A stretch of 64,000 nt of DNA from Galdieria partita (GCA_025991245.1 BQMJ01000003.1:62001-126000); one strand, 5' to 3'; positions 22,926 to 33,176 are shown, counted from the stretch's first letter. Notes: generated by a model not told the origin, from the letters alone. Numbers and translations: made by a program.

Positions 22926-23180
22926 TAGCTGTATATCATTCAAGTGTCTCAAGAATAATATGACGGACAATATTATGGTTGTTATAATGATGATGAGAGA
23001 AAACGTCAACAAACTATCGGGGTTTTAGAAGTTGATAAACAAGTTGATCTCTCTCACATCAGCAAAAACAATAATCATGCAAACCAACAAGTTCCTTTTG
23101 AGAAACTTTATTATGACCACTCGAAAGCAGTAAGGCAACTTAAAACTTCCCACTGTTATTTCGTCAACGACAACTAACTT
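22926..23180. other. Intergenic with a short unassigned open frame
   Basis: Between convergent YchJ-type and psbU genes. Bases about 22960-23176 on the plus strand hold a 70-codon open frame without an ATG (GQYYGCYNDDERKRQQ near its start, then VDLSHISKNNN). No acceptor site fits in front of it. I do not call a gene. Confidence 0.3.
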
Positions 23181-23750
23181 TCAACGATATAAGCCATTGT
23201 TAAACTTGTCGACTTCCTAAAGTGATCATAAGAAAAGTTCATTTGAATATTATAGTCTACAGAAACTTACATATTCTGGAGCTGGATCTAGTGCAACGAA
23301 GCGATCCTCGTATTTTTTGATAAGTTCCTTCTGCTCTTCCGTCAATCCTTTAATATTATAGAGATCATTAACGCTCTTATAGGGGCCATTCTTCACTATC
23401 AAAGAAGCTAGTTTTGGGTAAAAACCAGGAAACTTGGTATAAGCTCTTATATTGGCGTTGTTGATATCGACCTTCTCACCCCCACCCAAGTAACCAACGC
23501 CAGCATATTCCCTGGTAGCAAGAGCTGCTTGTGAGAGAAATACTACTGAAGAGACTGCTCCAAGTGAAGTCAAAAGAAACTTCCGACGATTGATTGCCTT
23601 CTCACTTTCCGAACAAGTGCAAGAAAGTTTACAAGATTTGGGGCTCCTCAACATGCGTCGAAATTGCTTCAAGGCATGTCTCTGTGAATCCTTTATCTGG
23701 CAACTGCTACCACTAAGAAATGAAGACGAAACAAAGCTTAGTGTGTACAT
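23181..23750 (-). CDS. psbU: Photosystem II 12 kDa extrinsic protein PsbU
   Basis: Two exons, 23750-23271 and 23216-23181, separated by a 54-bp intron. PsbU sits on the lumenal side of photosystem II and stabilises the oxygen-evolving complex in cyanobacteria and red algae. The N-terminus is bipartite: a plastid transit peptide starting MYTLSFVSSSFLSGSS, then a thylakoid signal with a twin arginine, NRRKFLLTSLGAVSS, ending LSQAALA. The mature part has KVDINNANIRAYTKFPGFYP and YKSVNDLYNIKGLTEEQKELI, the helix-hairpin-helix-like core of PsbU. The second exon supplies EVDKFNNGLYR after PAPEY, the conserved C-terminal tail; without splicing the protein would end in an unrelated peptide. The ATG at 23750 is preferred over an in-frame one 57 bp upstream because it begins a typical transit peptide. 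Confidence 0.95.
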
Positions 23751-23963
23751 CAAACCAGTATACAATCCACACGAGAATTCGTCACTTGCAATCTCCACAA
23801 AATCCAAAAAGCAGATTGAGTGGATGAGAAGTTTTCAGAGTAGACAACTCTGCAATTCTTATGATCGACAAACCAACATAGTTACAATTGTCTATTAAAA
23901 AGTTTATATTTTGTGAAAGATGAAGTAATCTATACACATTATTGTTCCAAAGATACAACATTG

Positions 23964-25319
23964 TCATTCATTTCTTCTATAAGGAGTAAATGGCGTCCTT
24001 CTAACGGATTGCATATTCGGAATTCTGAGAGAATCTGCAAGTCTCTTCGCTGCAGGTGACAATGTGACATTTCTTGAAAAACGGGTAGCTACTGAAGCTG
24101 GTGTTTGAGGATGTTTCTTGCCTTGTGATTTTCTTTTCTTTCCTGTTAACTTCTTCTCCAAATGAAGAGCTGCTCGTTCACGTCTATCCATACTGGGAAT
24201 ATGAAAGTTTGAATGGCTATTATCAAAATGCTGTTGCTTGTTATTATGAGATGTAGCCAACCACTCATCTTGTATTCCTTCCTCTTCGTCATCTAATAGC
24301 TGAGGAGTTGCCGCTATCTGTCCCCAAGTAATAAAAGGAGAGTTGGGGATGTCTCGAGGTGACAAAATCGGTGAGGATGGCACAAAAGCATTCAATTCTT
24401 CTACAGTGTCCAAATAATGGCTTGAAAAGTCGTCATCTATTCTTTCATATTTGCTATCTTCATTTGCTATCGACGAAGACCGATGACGTTGTCCTAATCT
24501 CTTCAAAATACGAATTTCCTCTTCTTTGAGATCAACGCTAGAGCTTTGACTCTCTGTATCACCTGTTTTCATTCGAAAAGACTCATTCAATAAAAAAGGC
24601 AAACCTTTCAATCGAGTATTTTCTCTCTTGATTTCCTTTCGTTCCTCCACAAACTTTCGCAACCGGAGTTCTTGTTCTGTTAGAGGTGCTTCCGATGGAC
24701 AAAAGAAGAGATTGTTCTTTTCTCTGAAAGGCCAAAAATGCAGTCTCTTGGGTCTTGTATCTCCAAGAGCCGTTAATTCACCTGTCTGTCCAACGGCAAC
24801 CAGTTGTTTTGAGTCTTGCAGCAAACCCTTTTTACAGAAGCCCAAAGTGTTATCTGGAACGCGGTCTTCTGAAAGCAACAAATTCCTTTTTCTCTTCTCT
24901 TCTTCTTCTTGTTTTACTAATATTTCAAACGAATAGTTGTCTTCACTCGTATAGCTACGAAAGAAGCTTTCCAAGGGTCGACTGCGGTCTATAAAAACTC
25001 CTTCATATTGTGCAGTGGTCGTTTCATGACTCGTTATACTTTTTGGAGTATTGAATGTCGAAGAGTAATCTTGTGTAAGCCAGTTTCTTTTGCATGATTC
25101 TGGTAAAAAGTCAATCTTTTCACTTGACTCCGGTAGTTGTTCCCTTTCCTCCAACGCCGCTAGTCTTCGTCTCAGTTTTGGAAGGTCAGGAAAGTAGCTG
25201 TCAACGATAACTTTGTTTAATATATCGACGTATTCTTCTTCCGAACATACTCTTTTGTTACTATTCGAATAGTTGCTATGTGCAATGTCCTTTTTACTAT
25301 TGGATGATGCACAACTCAT
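23964..25319 (-). CDS. ESS2: ESS2/DGCR14 splicing-factor homologue
   Basis: Single exon, 451 residues, close to the family size. ESS2 (Bis1 in fission yeast) is a nuclear protein associated with late spliceosomes. Conserved parts appear in order: EEEYVDILNKVIVDSYFPDLPKLRRRL near residue 30, PLESFFRSYTSEDNYSFEILV near 115, FWPFREKNNLFFCPSE near 200, ITWGQIAATPQLLDDE near 330, and MDRRERAALHLEKKL with the basic C-terminus TPASVATRF...LSPAAKRLADSLRIP. These match ESS2 motifs YTSEDNASF, FWPYKAKN and the MTWGEIEGTP box. Divergent from psbO with 305 bp between start codons. Confidence 0.92.
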   Translation of the reverse strand: MSCASSNSKKDIAHSNYSNSNKRVCSEEEYVDILNKVIVDSYFPDLPKLRRRLAALEEREQLPESSEKIDFLPESCKRNWLTQDYSSTFNTPKSITSHETTTAQYEGVFIDRSRPLESFFRSYTSEDNYSFEILVKQEEEEKRKRNLLLSEDRVPDNTLGFCKKGLLQDSKQLVAVGQTGELTALGDTRPKRLHFWPFREKNNLFFCPSEAPLTEQELRLRKFVEERKEIKRENTRLKGLPFLLNESFRMKTGDTESQSSSVDLKEEEIRILKRLGQRHRSSSIANEDSKYERIDDDFSSHYLDTVEELNAFVPSSPILSPRDIPNSPFITWGQIAATPQLLDDEEEGIQDEWLATSHNNKQQHFDNSHSNFHIPSMDRRERAALHLEKKLTGKKRKSQGKKHPQTPASVATRFSRNVTLSPAAKRLADSLRIPNMQSVRRTPFTPYRRNE

Positions 25320-25624
25320 GGTTCGTCAATCATTGAAAAAAGGGGCCGAGTAGGTGACACGAATGAATGTAGAGACAAGCATCCTTTTGTAACCTCTTTT
25401 TTCATTTCAACATGATATTTGCTGATTATGATATCATCGTCATTTTCGAAAACTTGTATAAACATCTTTCAACTATGAGATGTTTCATAGATTGAGGTCA
25501 TTGGATAGGATGCCTCATTTGCAAAGGGCAACCGCAGAGTCCCCACCATTGAATGGGAAGAGCATTCGACGCAATCTCCATTGTGGCTCATTTTCATCTT
25601 CTTTGGAAATCATCCAATAAGCTT
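25320..25624. promoter_or_regulatory. Divergent intergenic region, ESS2 / psbO
   Basis: A 305-bp spacer holding both promoters. psbO should be strongly expressed and light-responsive, but I cannot point to a defined element. A short frame crossing its right end is only the upstream continuation of the psbO transit-peptide frame. Confidence 0.4.
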
Positions 25625-26753
25625 ATGTTTGCTTTTATTACTCCAAACACTTCATTCCAGCAGTTGTTTTATTCTACTTTTTGTCCAAAGAAAGCGCAAC
25701 GTTCTTGTTTAGGTTTTCATTCTTGCGCTGTTCAAACTGGTAAGAAGGATATTCCTACAGATTGCTCCCTTTTTCTGCATGGACTGACTTTGAATAGTCA
25801 AGGCTTCTCTTCGACCACTCTTGTGGGAACAATGCAAGAGAGATATTGCTAAAGTACAACAACTGTTCCAAAACTTACCTATCGATGGTCAACGTACTAT
25901 ACACACTGCTCTTGCTCTAGCACTCGCCTTTACTTTATGTATGCCGACTACCAGTCTTGCTTTAACAAGATCAGATATTCGATCCCTTACGTATGATCAA
26001 GTAAAAGGTACTGGTATTGCAAGTCGATGTCCAGAAGTGGATACTGCAAAGGGTATCATAAAGTTGGATAAGAACAAAAAATACAAGTTGGTTGACTTGT
26101 GTCTGGAGCCCAAAAGTTTCCAAGTTGAAGAAGAGTATGTTACCAAGAGAGGTAAAGGAGAGTCTCGTCGCGAGTTTGTGGACGCAAAATTGGTAACAAG
26201 AGCTACCTACACTTTGTCCAATATCGAAGGAACGTTGAATTTTGAAGACAACGACTTGGTATTTCGTGAAAGAGATGGCTTGGATTATGCCGCTTGTACG
26301 GTTCAGTTGCCTGGTGGAGAACGTGTTCCTTTTCTGTTTTCTATCAAGAAATTAGTTGCCAAAGCTGCCAACGTTGATCAAGGCATCAATACTGCCACCG
26401 AGTTTGGTGGTCAATTCAAAGTAACTGGATATCGTACCGGGTTATTCTTAGATCCCAAAGGTCGAGGAGGAACTTCGGGTTATGATATGGCAGTTGCTCT
26501 CCCAGCAAGGGAAGCAGATGGAGCAGAAGGACAAGATGATTTGTTGAGAGAAAACAACAAGACATTTGACGTTACAGATGGTTCCATAGAAATGGCAGTA
26601 AACAAGCTGGATCCAAGTTCAGGTGAAATTGCAGGAGTTTTCGTTTCTGAACAACTTTCAGATACTGATATGGGAGCCAAGGATCCTAAAAGATTGTTAT
26701 TGAAAGGTATCTTTTATGCTCGAGTAGTGGAAGATGCTGCTGCAACTGAATAG
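25625..26753 (+). CDS. psbO: Photosystem II manganese-stabilising protein PsbO (33 kDa)
   Basis: Two exons, 25625-25739 and 25798-26753, joined over a 58-bp intron. PsbO is the lumenal cap of the Mn4CaO5 cluster. The start MFAFITPNTSFQQLFYST is a plastid transit peptide with phenylalanine near the N-terminus, usual in red algae; a hydrophobic thylakoid signal LALALAFTLCMPTTSLALT follows. The mature protein has LTYDQVKGTGIASRCP with one conserved cysteine and YKLVDLCLEP with the other, EVDTAKGIIKL, then the barrel signatures DGLDYAACTVQLPGGERVPFLF, KGRGGTSGYDMAVALP and the C-terminal LSDTDMGAKDPKRLLLKGIFYARV. Length is normal. The first exon was fixed by the in-frame splice QTVKASLRPLLW. Confidence 0.97.
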
Positions 26754-26817
26754 TTAGTTTGTGGAACTATCTCTATCTGTTTCAGGGTTGATTCGTCAGT
26801 TGATGATAAATATTTTT

Positions 26818-27899
26818 TCATGACAGCGGCTTAGTCCTACAAACGATCCAACTTTGAAAAGTATCCCATAATGTGACAAACCCACTTGCATTGCGATGTC
26901 CTCCACCTCCAAAGTATTCGGATATTTTGGTAGTATCCCAATCACCTATCGAACGAAGACTCACCTTTACTTTATTCTCTACAAGATACACGACTGCAGC
27001 AACTGGAAGAAGAGAACATCTCTCACTTTCTTTGGCCAACACATTTCCAAGTTCACTTCGAAGTCGAGCAATATCATTGTCCACTATGACAGCCAAAAAC
27101 TTTTGTTGTGGAAGAGGTTCAATAACAAAAGCATTTTCAACCTCTCTACGAATCACTTTTTCATTCTCCTCTATAGCAAGTTTACCCAAAGATACGAGAT
27201 CATCCACTTGTAGATGGACAAGTTCCTCGAACACTTGCGGATTACTATTCACGTCATATTCTATATTTTGCTGTGACAATCCACTGACAATTTCCTTTTC
27301 AAAGTTATTTTGAAATAAAAAGGCAACATACTTCTCACCTTGCTTCTTGGTTCCTTCCATAACCATAAATCGGCATCTTGCACAGCTCTCAGAATAGGAA
27401 GAAAATGTGTTTCTGCTATATGGTGCTCAATCAAGTCTTGTTGAAACAATTGTCTTGCAAGATTCGAAAAGTAGTCCCAAGCTAAGCCACAACCGGAACG
27501 TTCAACATCCAGATACAATTCTAGTTGATAGGAAGACCACTTGTCAGGGTTTGCCTGGAAATAGGAAATAGCTGTCTTATGATGATCGATAACAACGGTG
27601 TGCGTATTCTTTGCAATGGCTTCCACCAAGTCGTTTCCTATATAGTCCAGAAGAAATACAGTGTCGACACTTTCAAGAGCATTCAACTCCAACGAGTACG
27701 CTTCATAGGTTTTATGAGGAATAAAGCGAACGTTTGCTGAATACTTTTTGAAAAACAAATATGCACAAGTTGCAGCAAATATCCCATCATTGCAAGGATA
27801 GTGATAAAATATCCAAACTTGACGTGGAAGTGACTGCTGCCAAGAGTACATGAGAAACCAAAAGATATATTCGAAATTCTTGAAGAGTTGGTTGGACAA
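26818..27899 (-). CDS. DHH/DHHA1 family phosphoesterase
   Basis: Two exons joined over an intron of about 45 bp (near 27300-27344), total about 330 residues. DHH proteins are Mn-dependent phosphoesterases acting on short oligonucleotides, cyclic dinucleotides or polyphosphate. Seen: YHYPCNDGIFAATCAYLFF (motif I, with NDG in place of the usual DxDaxG, as in one DHH subgroup), VFLLDY, VVIDHHKTA (the DHH motif) and the DHHA1 signature EYFGGGGHRNASGF near the C-terminus. No clear targeting peptide. The ATG at 27899 lies 36 bp from the start of the divergent WD40 gene; an alternative start is the later methionine before YSWQQSLPRQ. Substrate cannot be told from sequence. Confidence 0.82.
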
Positions 27900-27935
27900 G
27901 GATGAGGAACTTTTGAGTAGTTGTTGAAGATTTTC

Positions 27936-29231
27936 ATGATTGCTCGACCATCGTTGCCTGGTTTCTATTATGACCCTGAAACTGACCGATATTATCGAAG
28001 AACAAGAGAGTTATCAGTAGAACAACAGAAACCACAAGAATATTTTTATGGAGAAGCCTCGACGGAGAAGAATAGAAGAAGAACCAGTATTTTAGAACAT
28101 CTTAAGAGAAGAGAGAACAGTGAGTTTTCTAGACTCAGTTGTGCGCAAACTTGTCAAAGTTTCTTACATTATTTCCCAATATCTCAAGCAAAGCAAGAGA
28201 AACTGGAAAGTCGTTCACTATTGCCTCGGTTCTTTGACTTTGACACATGTTCTAACAGTGGAGTAAGAGTTTGTATGCTATCTAGCGATCCTGGCTCCTT
28301 TGGTGTGACACAAATATCTTTCGACGCTAGTAGAGGTGTTGAATTCAAGAGATTTTTTTATATTGATTATGGCTCCTTGCAAATAGAATTTGCACGTCAC
28401 CTTCCAACGGTGGATTCTTCTACATTATTGCTTTGTCGCAACATGGAATACCAAGGCTTTGTAATTGTCAATAACAAGAATACGAGTGGAGCCAATTGGG
28501 TTTGTCAAAGAAAGTCAAAGCCTTGTTTTTGCTTGGAAGTAAATAGAAAGTGTAGTACTGGAAATTCAAACATATTATTTGCTTCTGGACATTGTGGAGG
28601 TCAGGTCCATTTGGAGAATATTGCTTCGGAACGAAGTATTGATACTTGTCGAAATTGGAAATTGCATAGGAATTCTGATATCGTTACTTTGGATTTTATT
28701 GATAGTAATTCCTTGGTTGCTGCATCACGTTCTGGAGAAGGCAGCATATTGGATAGTCGACAAAAATCGCCAAGTTACTCGTTTTCGTTAAATGCCAACG
28801 ACAGTCGATCCAAAGGCTCTCTTATAGGAGCAAGTCCTCTTAGTTGCAAAGCTCTGCAAGAGTTTTCAGCTGTTATATTTGGTTTGATATCTAATCGCTT
28901 GGAATTGTGGGATTTAAGAAAATTATCCCAAAGGAATATCAGCTACGATGATCATCATATGGACTATTTTCCATTACCCATAAGCGTTTCTACTTGTTTA
29001 GACTTGGTCACTTGTGGTTCTACAGACAACCAGTTGAGAGTTTGGGACTTGAAAAAGGGAGGTTTGCCTATCTTTATGGAAACATGTCATTATTCAACGA
29101 GTGCTTCTCCCATTTGTTGTAGTTTTCTTTCAGGTCATCCACCTGTTGGAATACTTTATTCTACTATGAATTCTATCGGTGCATTGCAGAATTGTTGTAA
29201 CAAGTCTTTAGATGATCCAAATATACGTTAG
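27936..29231 (+). CDS. DCAF4-like WD40 protein (CUL4-DDB1 substrate receptor)
   Basis: Single exon, 431 residues. The N-terminus MIARPSLPGFYYDPETDRYYRR carries the PGFYYD...RYF signature of DCAF4/WDR21. The rest forms weak WD40 repeats; the best are FGLISNRLELWDLRKLS and CGSTDNQLRVWDLKKGG, both ending in WDxR/WDxK, the DWD box that binds DDB1. I infer a nuclear substrate receptor for a CUL4-RING ubiquitin ligase. Repeats in the N-terminal half are degenerate. Shares a 36-bp spacer with the divergent DHH gene. Confidence 0.75.
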   Translation: MIARPSLPGFYYDPETDRYYRRTRELSVEQQKPQEYFYGEASTEKNRRRTSILEHLKRRENSEFSRLSCAQTCQSFLHYFPISQAKQEKLESRSLLPRFFDFDTCSNSGVRVCMLSSDPGSFGVTQISFDASRGVEFKRFFYIDYGSLQIEFARHLPTVDSSTLLLCRNMEYQGFVIVNNKNTSGANWVCQRKSKPCFCLEVNRKCSTGNSNILFASGHCGGQVHLENIASERSIDTCRNWKLHRNSDIVTLDFIDSNSLVAASRSGEGSILDSRQKSPSYSFSLNANDSRSKGSLIGASPLSCKALQEFSAVIFGLISNRLELWDLRKLSQRNISYDDHHMDYFPLPISVSTCLDLVTCGSTDNQLRVWDLKKGGLPIFMETCHYSTSASPICCSFLSGHPPVGILYSTMNSIGALQNCCNKSLDDPNIR

Positions 29232-29915
29232 CTGGGTTTATTATTCTGTTGAACATCACTATAACTGTAACGGGACGGTTGAAGTTGTATCGAGTTGCTG
29301 CACAATAATAGTTGTCAAGTATATTTTGTGGCTTGAAAAAAGAAAGAGAGAGTTCAAGGAGACTTCAACAGGCCAACTTCTTTTTGGAATGCTGCAAGCG
29401 TTATAAAGTGAGTCAATATCCGTTATAGAGGAAACGGAGAATTTCAGAAGAGTTGAACTATTGATATCATTATCTTGTTATTGGATACGCATTGAACCTT
29501 TTTGAGTTTTTATACAGAGATAGTTTTACATATCATCAATAGAGCAATAGGAAGCAGCTTATGTTGACAAACAAGTACTCGTCTTGAAATAATGCTACAG
29601 TTGGAGGAGTCTTCGTCATACCTACTCTTCGTGTTGATTTAGTTCCAATACGAATATGGTTTACTAGAAGCTCAACAAAAGTCGTCGTGTCGTGCTTCCG
29701 TTTCTTCGTATGTCACTTTCTCATGTCCACTTATATCCATCATTGTCGCATGGACAAGTTGAGAAAATGCAATCCTGAGTCTTTTTCTAGTTGGTTGTGA
29801 AGAGTGTTATTGTTAGGGAGTGTTTTCGTCATCTCGCAGACTGTCCCTATTTGTTTATTAGGTGGAGAAGTTTCTGTTCATCTATATATTGATTGGGTAT
29901 AAGACATGATTTTGT
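29232..29915. other. Intergenic, no gene seen
   Basis: 684 bp between two plus-strand genes. Short frames only, no recognisable protein or tRNA. It probably holds the 3' end of the WD40 gene and the promoter of the next one. Confidence 0.45.
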
Positions 29916-31464
29916 TATGGAATATGGTTGCCATCCACAACTAAGTTTAGATACTATGTTGAATAACATGTCGGAAACGACTTTTATGAAAAGTTCAAGT
30001 TCCAAAAGTACTAGAACACGCATCCATATACAACCAAATAGTGGCAAGTCCGAGAACTTGGACTGGCCTAGTCCATCGTCCAAGAGAGATGAAGACCTTA
30101 GTGCCTTGTTATGGAAAATCAAGTTGGCTTCCATAAGTACAGAAGATTCTGATGAACTTTTGGAAGAGAACTCACAAGTAGCAAGACTGCAAAGTATTTC
30201 CCCGTATTTGTTGGATGGTGACAGGAGTGGAAGCGTTCCTGGATCTGCAAACCTACCCACTTCATTGTTTGCTTTAGGTAATATCTCAGATTCCAGTCTA
30301 CAGTCCGATTCTAGTAGTCATTGGATGTCTTCTACATATTCTGACCCATTCAGTGAAGATGCCGTTGTATTGTTTCCTAATAGTTGCTCTTCAATTTTTT
30401 CAAATAGTTCACCCAATTGGAGAATGTCTGAACGCTTCTCACCCGTATCGCCTATAGAGAAACATTTCTTCAAGGCTTCTTACCACAAGACAAATACCAT
30501 CACGAGACAAGATACAAGTGATCATGGAATACGAAGAAAGAGAGCTGTTGGTCCCAAAGTAGTCATGTTGGTTCTTCTTGCCCATCTTGAACATGTCTAC
30601 AGATATGCTTGTGTAGTGCAAGATTTACTAAAACTTTATTCCATTCAAGTGAATTGTAAGGTACGTATTTATGATGGTTGGATGGTATGTCTAAGCTGAA
30701 AGTTTTTATAGATAGAAGAAGATGGCTCAAGTATACTACCAGAACATGTAGCTTCCATTGCAAATAGAATGCCTGAAACAACTCGTATTATGTTGATTGG
30801 TCCACGACATGTTGTAGATGGTACTTGTCATTTCCAAACTCGGGACGGTCGTTGTATCGAATCAACTCTATTTGTGGCTATTGGTCAACTACTGGAAGAG
30901 AATGTTCATTTGCAACCTGAGCACCCAAAGAGAAATGAATCAAAGGTTGGAGTGGTTTCTCCTTATTGTAGTTCTGTCAGTGTTTTTGTGAACAAGATGA
31001 TACAAAGATTGAATACTAGACACTCTCTCCACTCTCAATTACTGCAGTTGATTTCCATTTGTGACAAGTGCTCAAAACTTTTCAAGAGATTTCTCAAGGA
31101 ACAATCTCCAACTCATTCATTTCCTGTGGGAACTTTAGTATCTGCATTACATACCGTTCTCCCTCGTCGTCTATCAAGTTTTCTTCATTGTCGAGCTGCT
31201 TTTGATTCCCATTGGACTGTTGATAGGAAAAAATTGTATTTATTATGGATGATGAGACATTGGGAGTTTTCTATTCATTCTGTTCGTGAACGATGTACTC
31301 AACTTTATCTCCAATTATCTCATATGGAAACCTTACAGAATGATTTGGAGAGGGAAATGAGATTGTTCCTACTGAATCAACTTGTGGACAGGTGCAATGC
31401 CTTGGATAGAGTATATCAAGAAATGAAACAAGTTTGGAATGCTCTTGTAACAAAGTGGTTGTAA
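29916..31464 (+). CDS. Hypothetical protein, serine-rich N-terminus and helical C-terminus
   Basis: Two exons split by an intron of about 51 bp near 30660-30711 (GTACGTAT...TTATAG), total near 498 residues. Residues 1-200 are Ser/Asn-rich and probably disordered (MKSSSSKSTRTR, SDSSSHWMSSTYSDPFSED). From about residue 220 a folded part begins, GPKVVMLVLLAHLEHVYRYA, then across the splice IEEDGSSILPEHVASIANRM and RIMLIGPRHVVDG. The C-terminal 150 residues are strongly helical with SVRERCTQLYLQLSHME and REMRLFLLNQLVDRCNALD. I do not recognise a family. The start at 29916 is the first ATG of the frame. Confidence 0.65.
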
Positions 31465-31662
31465 AGAATGTGGAGGTTCATATAGAGTTTCGGTTTTCTT
31501 AGGTCTGAAATAGATTATATAACAAACACGCATCAATTGAATATGCTCGTTCAAATGAATCCACAATAGTGTAATGCTTATGTGTTTGCGCCAAGTTGTG
31601 CTCAAAATAAAATGGCTATTCGATTTACTTTCTTGTTTCCCTCACAAACCAACAAAACCCTT

Positions 31663-32352
31663 TCAACCAATCTTTTTCTGTGGATCCACATTGGAAGCAA
31701 CCAAGTTCATACGGTATTCGATAAAGACACCACCGTCCTTTTCAACCTCCTTTCCTCGTTGAAACCCACATCTTTGTAAAAGAGACTCTCTTTCCACTTC
31801 TCCAACAGCCACATCCGCTGACACTAACAAACAATCTCTGCTCTTCAACATTTTCAGACTTCCTAATATCAACTTGCTCTCTATTTCAATAGGAACACTG
31901 GGCAACCGAAAACTAGTAACATATATAGCATTGGTTTGCAATGGTGACTCAAAGCCTCTTTTTGGATCAGTTGGAACTCTCTCTATGGCAAAAAGACTAT
32001 ATCCCACTAAATCTTCTCCAACTTGGGCAACCATACAGGACTCCAAGCCATTCTCTATCAAAGATTTCACCAGACTAGGCGTCAACACATTACTATGGGA
32101 GACAATAAAATGCAAGTCATTTTCGGTTGCTCTACGAAGACTCCAAAGGATATCTCCTTTTTCGTCTTTAGGCCATTTGGGTTGTTTCACTGTTTCTTTG
32201 CTAGCTACTAGTTTCAACCCAATATTGGGTCGATAACGGAAAGAATAAGATACGAAAAACAAAGGTCGGCCTTTGTATGCCGTATGTGGAAAGTGACAAA
32301 AATGTGAGCGTGAAACTAGCAGCCCATTCAACACAAAGCCACTGAAAACCAT
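31663..32352 (-). CDS. GNAT-fold acetyltransferase-like protein, probably plastid-targeted
   Basis: Single exon, 229 residues. The first about 55 residues lack acids and are rich in Ser, Phe and Arg (GFVLNGLLVSRSHFCHFP), consistent with a transit peptide. The rest follows a GNAT order: LRRATENDLHFIV (beta1-alpha1), SCMVAQVGEDLVGYSLFAIE (beta2-beta3), AIYVTSFRLPSVPIEIESKLI (beta4-alpha3) and ESLLQRCGFQRGKEVEKDG (alpha4-beta6). The acetyl-CoA pyrophosphate loop Q/R-x-x-G-x-G/A is not clear, so activity is uncertain. Its start codon is only 17 bp from that of the divergent YbaK-type gene. Confidence 0.6.
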   Translation of the reverse strand: MVFSGFVLNGLLVSRSHFCHFPHTAYKGRPLFFVSYSFRYRPNIGLKLVASKETVKQPKWPKDEKGDILWSLRRATENDLHFIVSHSNVLTPSLVKSLIENGLESCMVAQVGEDLVGYSLFAIERVPTDPKRGFESPLQTNAIYVTSFRLPSVPIEIESKLILGSLKMLKSRDCLLVSADVAVGEVERESLLQRCGFQRGKEVEKDGGVFIEYRMNLVASNVDPQKKIG

Positions 32353-32369
32353 TGGAGTAAAAATCTAAA

Positions 32370-33138
32370 ATGACTGTGCAAACGAGTCGTTTGTCAACTA
32401 TTGCTAAACAATTATCACAAGCTGCCATACGCCTGGATAACATAGAATCGTTGCTTATCCAACATTATACAGCAGATTGGTCGGACGAAGAGAAAGCAAC
32501 GTTGGAAGATTCTTTTGTACGAGAGCTTTGTATATTAGCCTTTATGCTACAACTGTCTTCGAGTCGTTTTCGGTCGACTCCCTCTGATTATTACAGTTGG
32601 TCTCTTGACAAGAGAAAATCATATCTGGGTCGTGGTAAGTTTTTTTGCCTAATGTTTTGTATTTGACTTGCATAAGCAGTACCCAACGAGAATCACCTTT
32701 GCAAGTCGTTGATTGTACAAAATACCAAATACGATGAAAAGTTTGCAACGCCATTCTATTATGAGAAATATTATTGTTGTATTATACAATATTCTTCTAA
32801 ATTGAATTCGGAAGCGGTTTCTCGTCTCTTTCGCAAACGTATGTCTCATGTACCCCGGAAATATGTAAGTTTATTTCCCAAATAGAAATAGTCGATAACT
32901 ATCCATATAGTTTAATTTTCAATTCGCTTATGATTGTGAAAGCATAACGGGTTATCCATTCAATGCCGTTACTCCGTTGGCAATGAAAAGAAGAATTCCT
33001 GTAGTGATATCCAATGCTATAGTTGATCTAGATCCTCCCTTTATATGGTTGGGTGGTGGAAGAGAAGATGTCAAGTGGTTTGTGAACGTTGCACAACTTG
33101 TCGATGCATTTAGTGCTATTGTTGGTGCAATCGATTGA
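32370..33138 (+). CDS. YbaK-type aminoacyl-tRNA deacylase domain protein
   Basis: Three exons, with introns of about 50 bp beginning at the GTAAGT near 32634 and near 32865. Total about 225 residues. The N-terminal 90 residues are helical (TIAKQLSQAAIRLDNIESLL). The C-terminal part holds the YbaK/ProX domain: EKYYCCIIQYSSKLNSEAVSRLF, then GYPFNAVTPLAMKRRIPVVI and PPFIWLGGGREDVKWFVNV, the V-T-P and W-L-G-G-G motifs of the family. Bacterial members hydrolyse mischarged Cys- or Ala-tRNA(Pro). Eukaryotic stand-alone relatives exist with poorly known substrates. The next gene (SEC11) starts 38 bp after its stop on the same strand. Confidence 0.75.
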
Positions 33139-33176
33139 ACGATAAAAGTGAAATATTTTCCATTGCACATTGCAAA

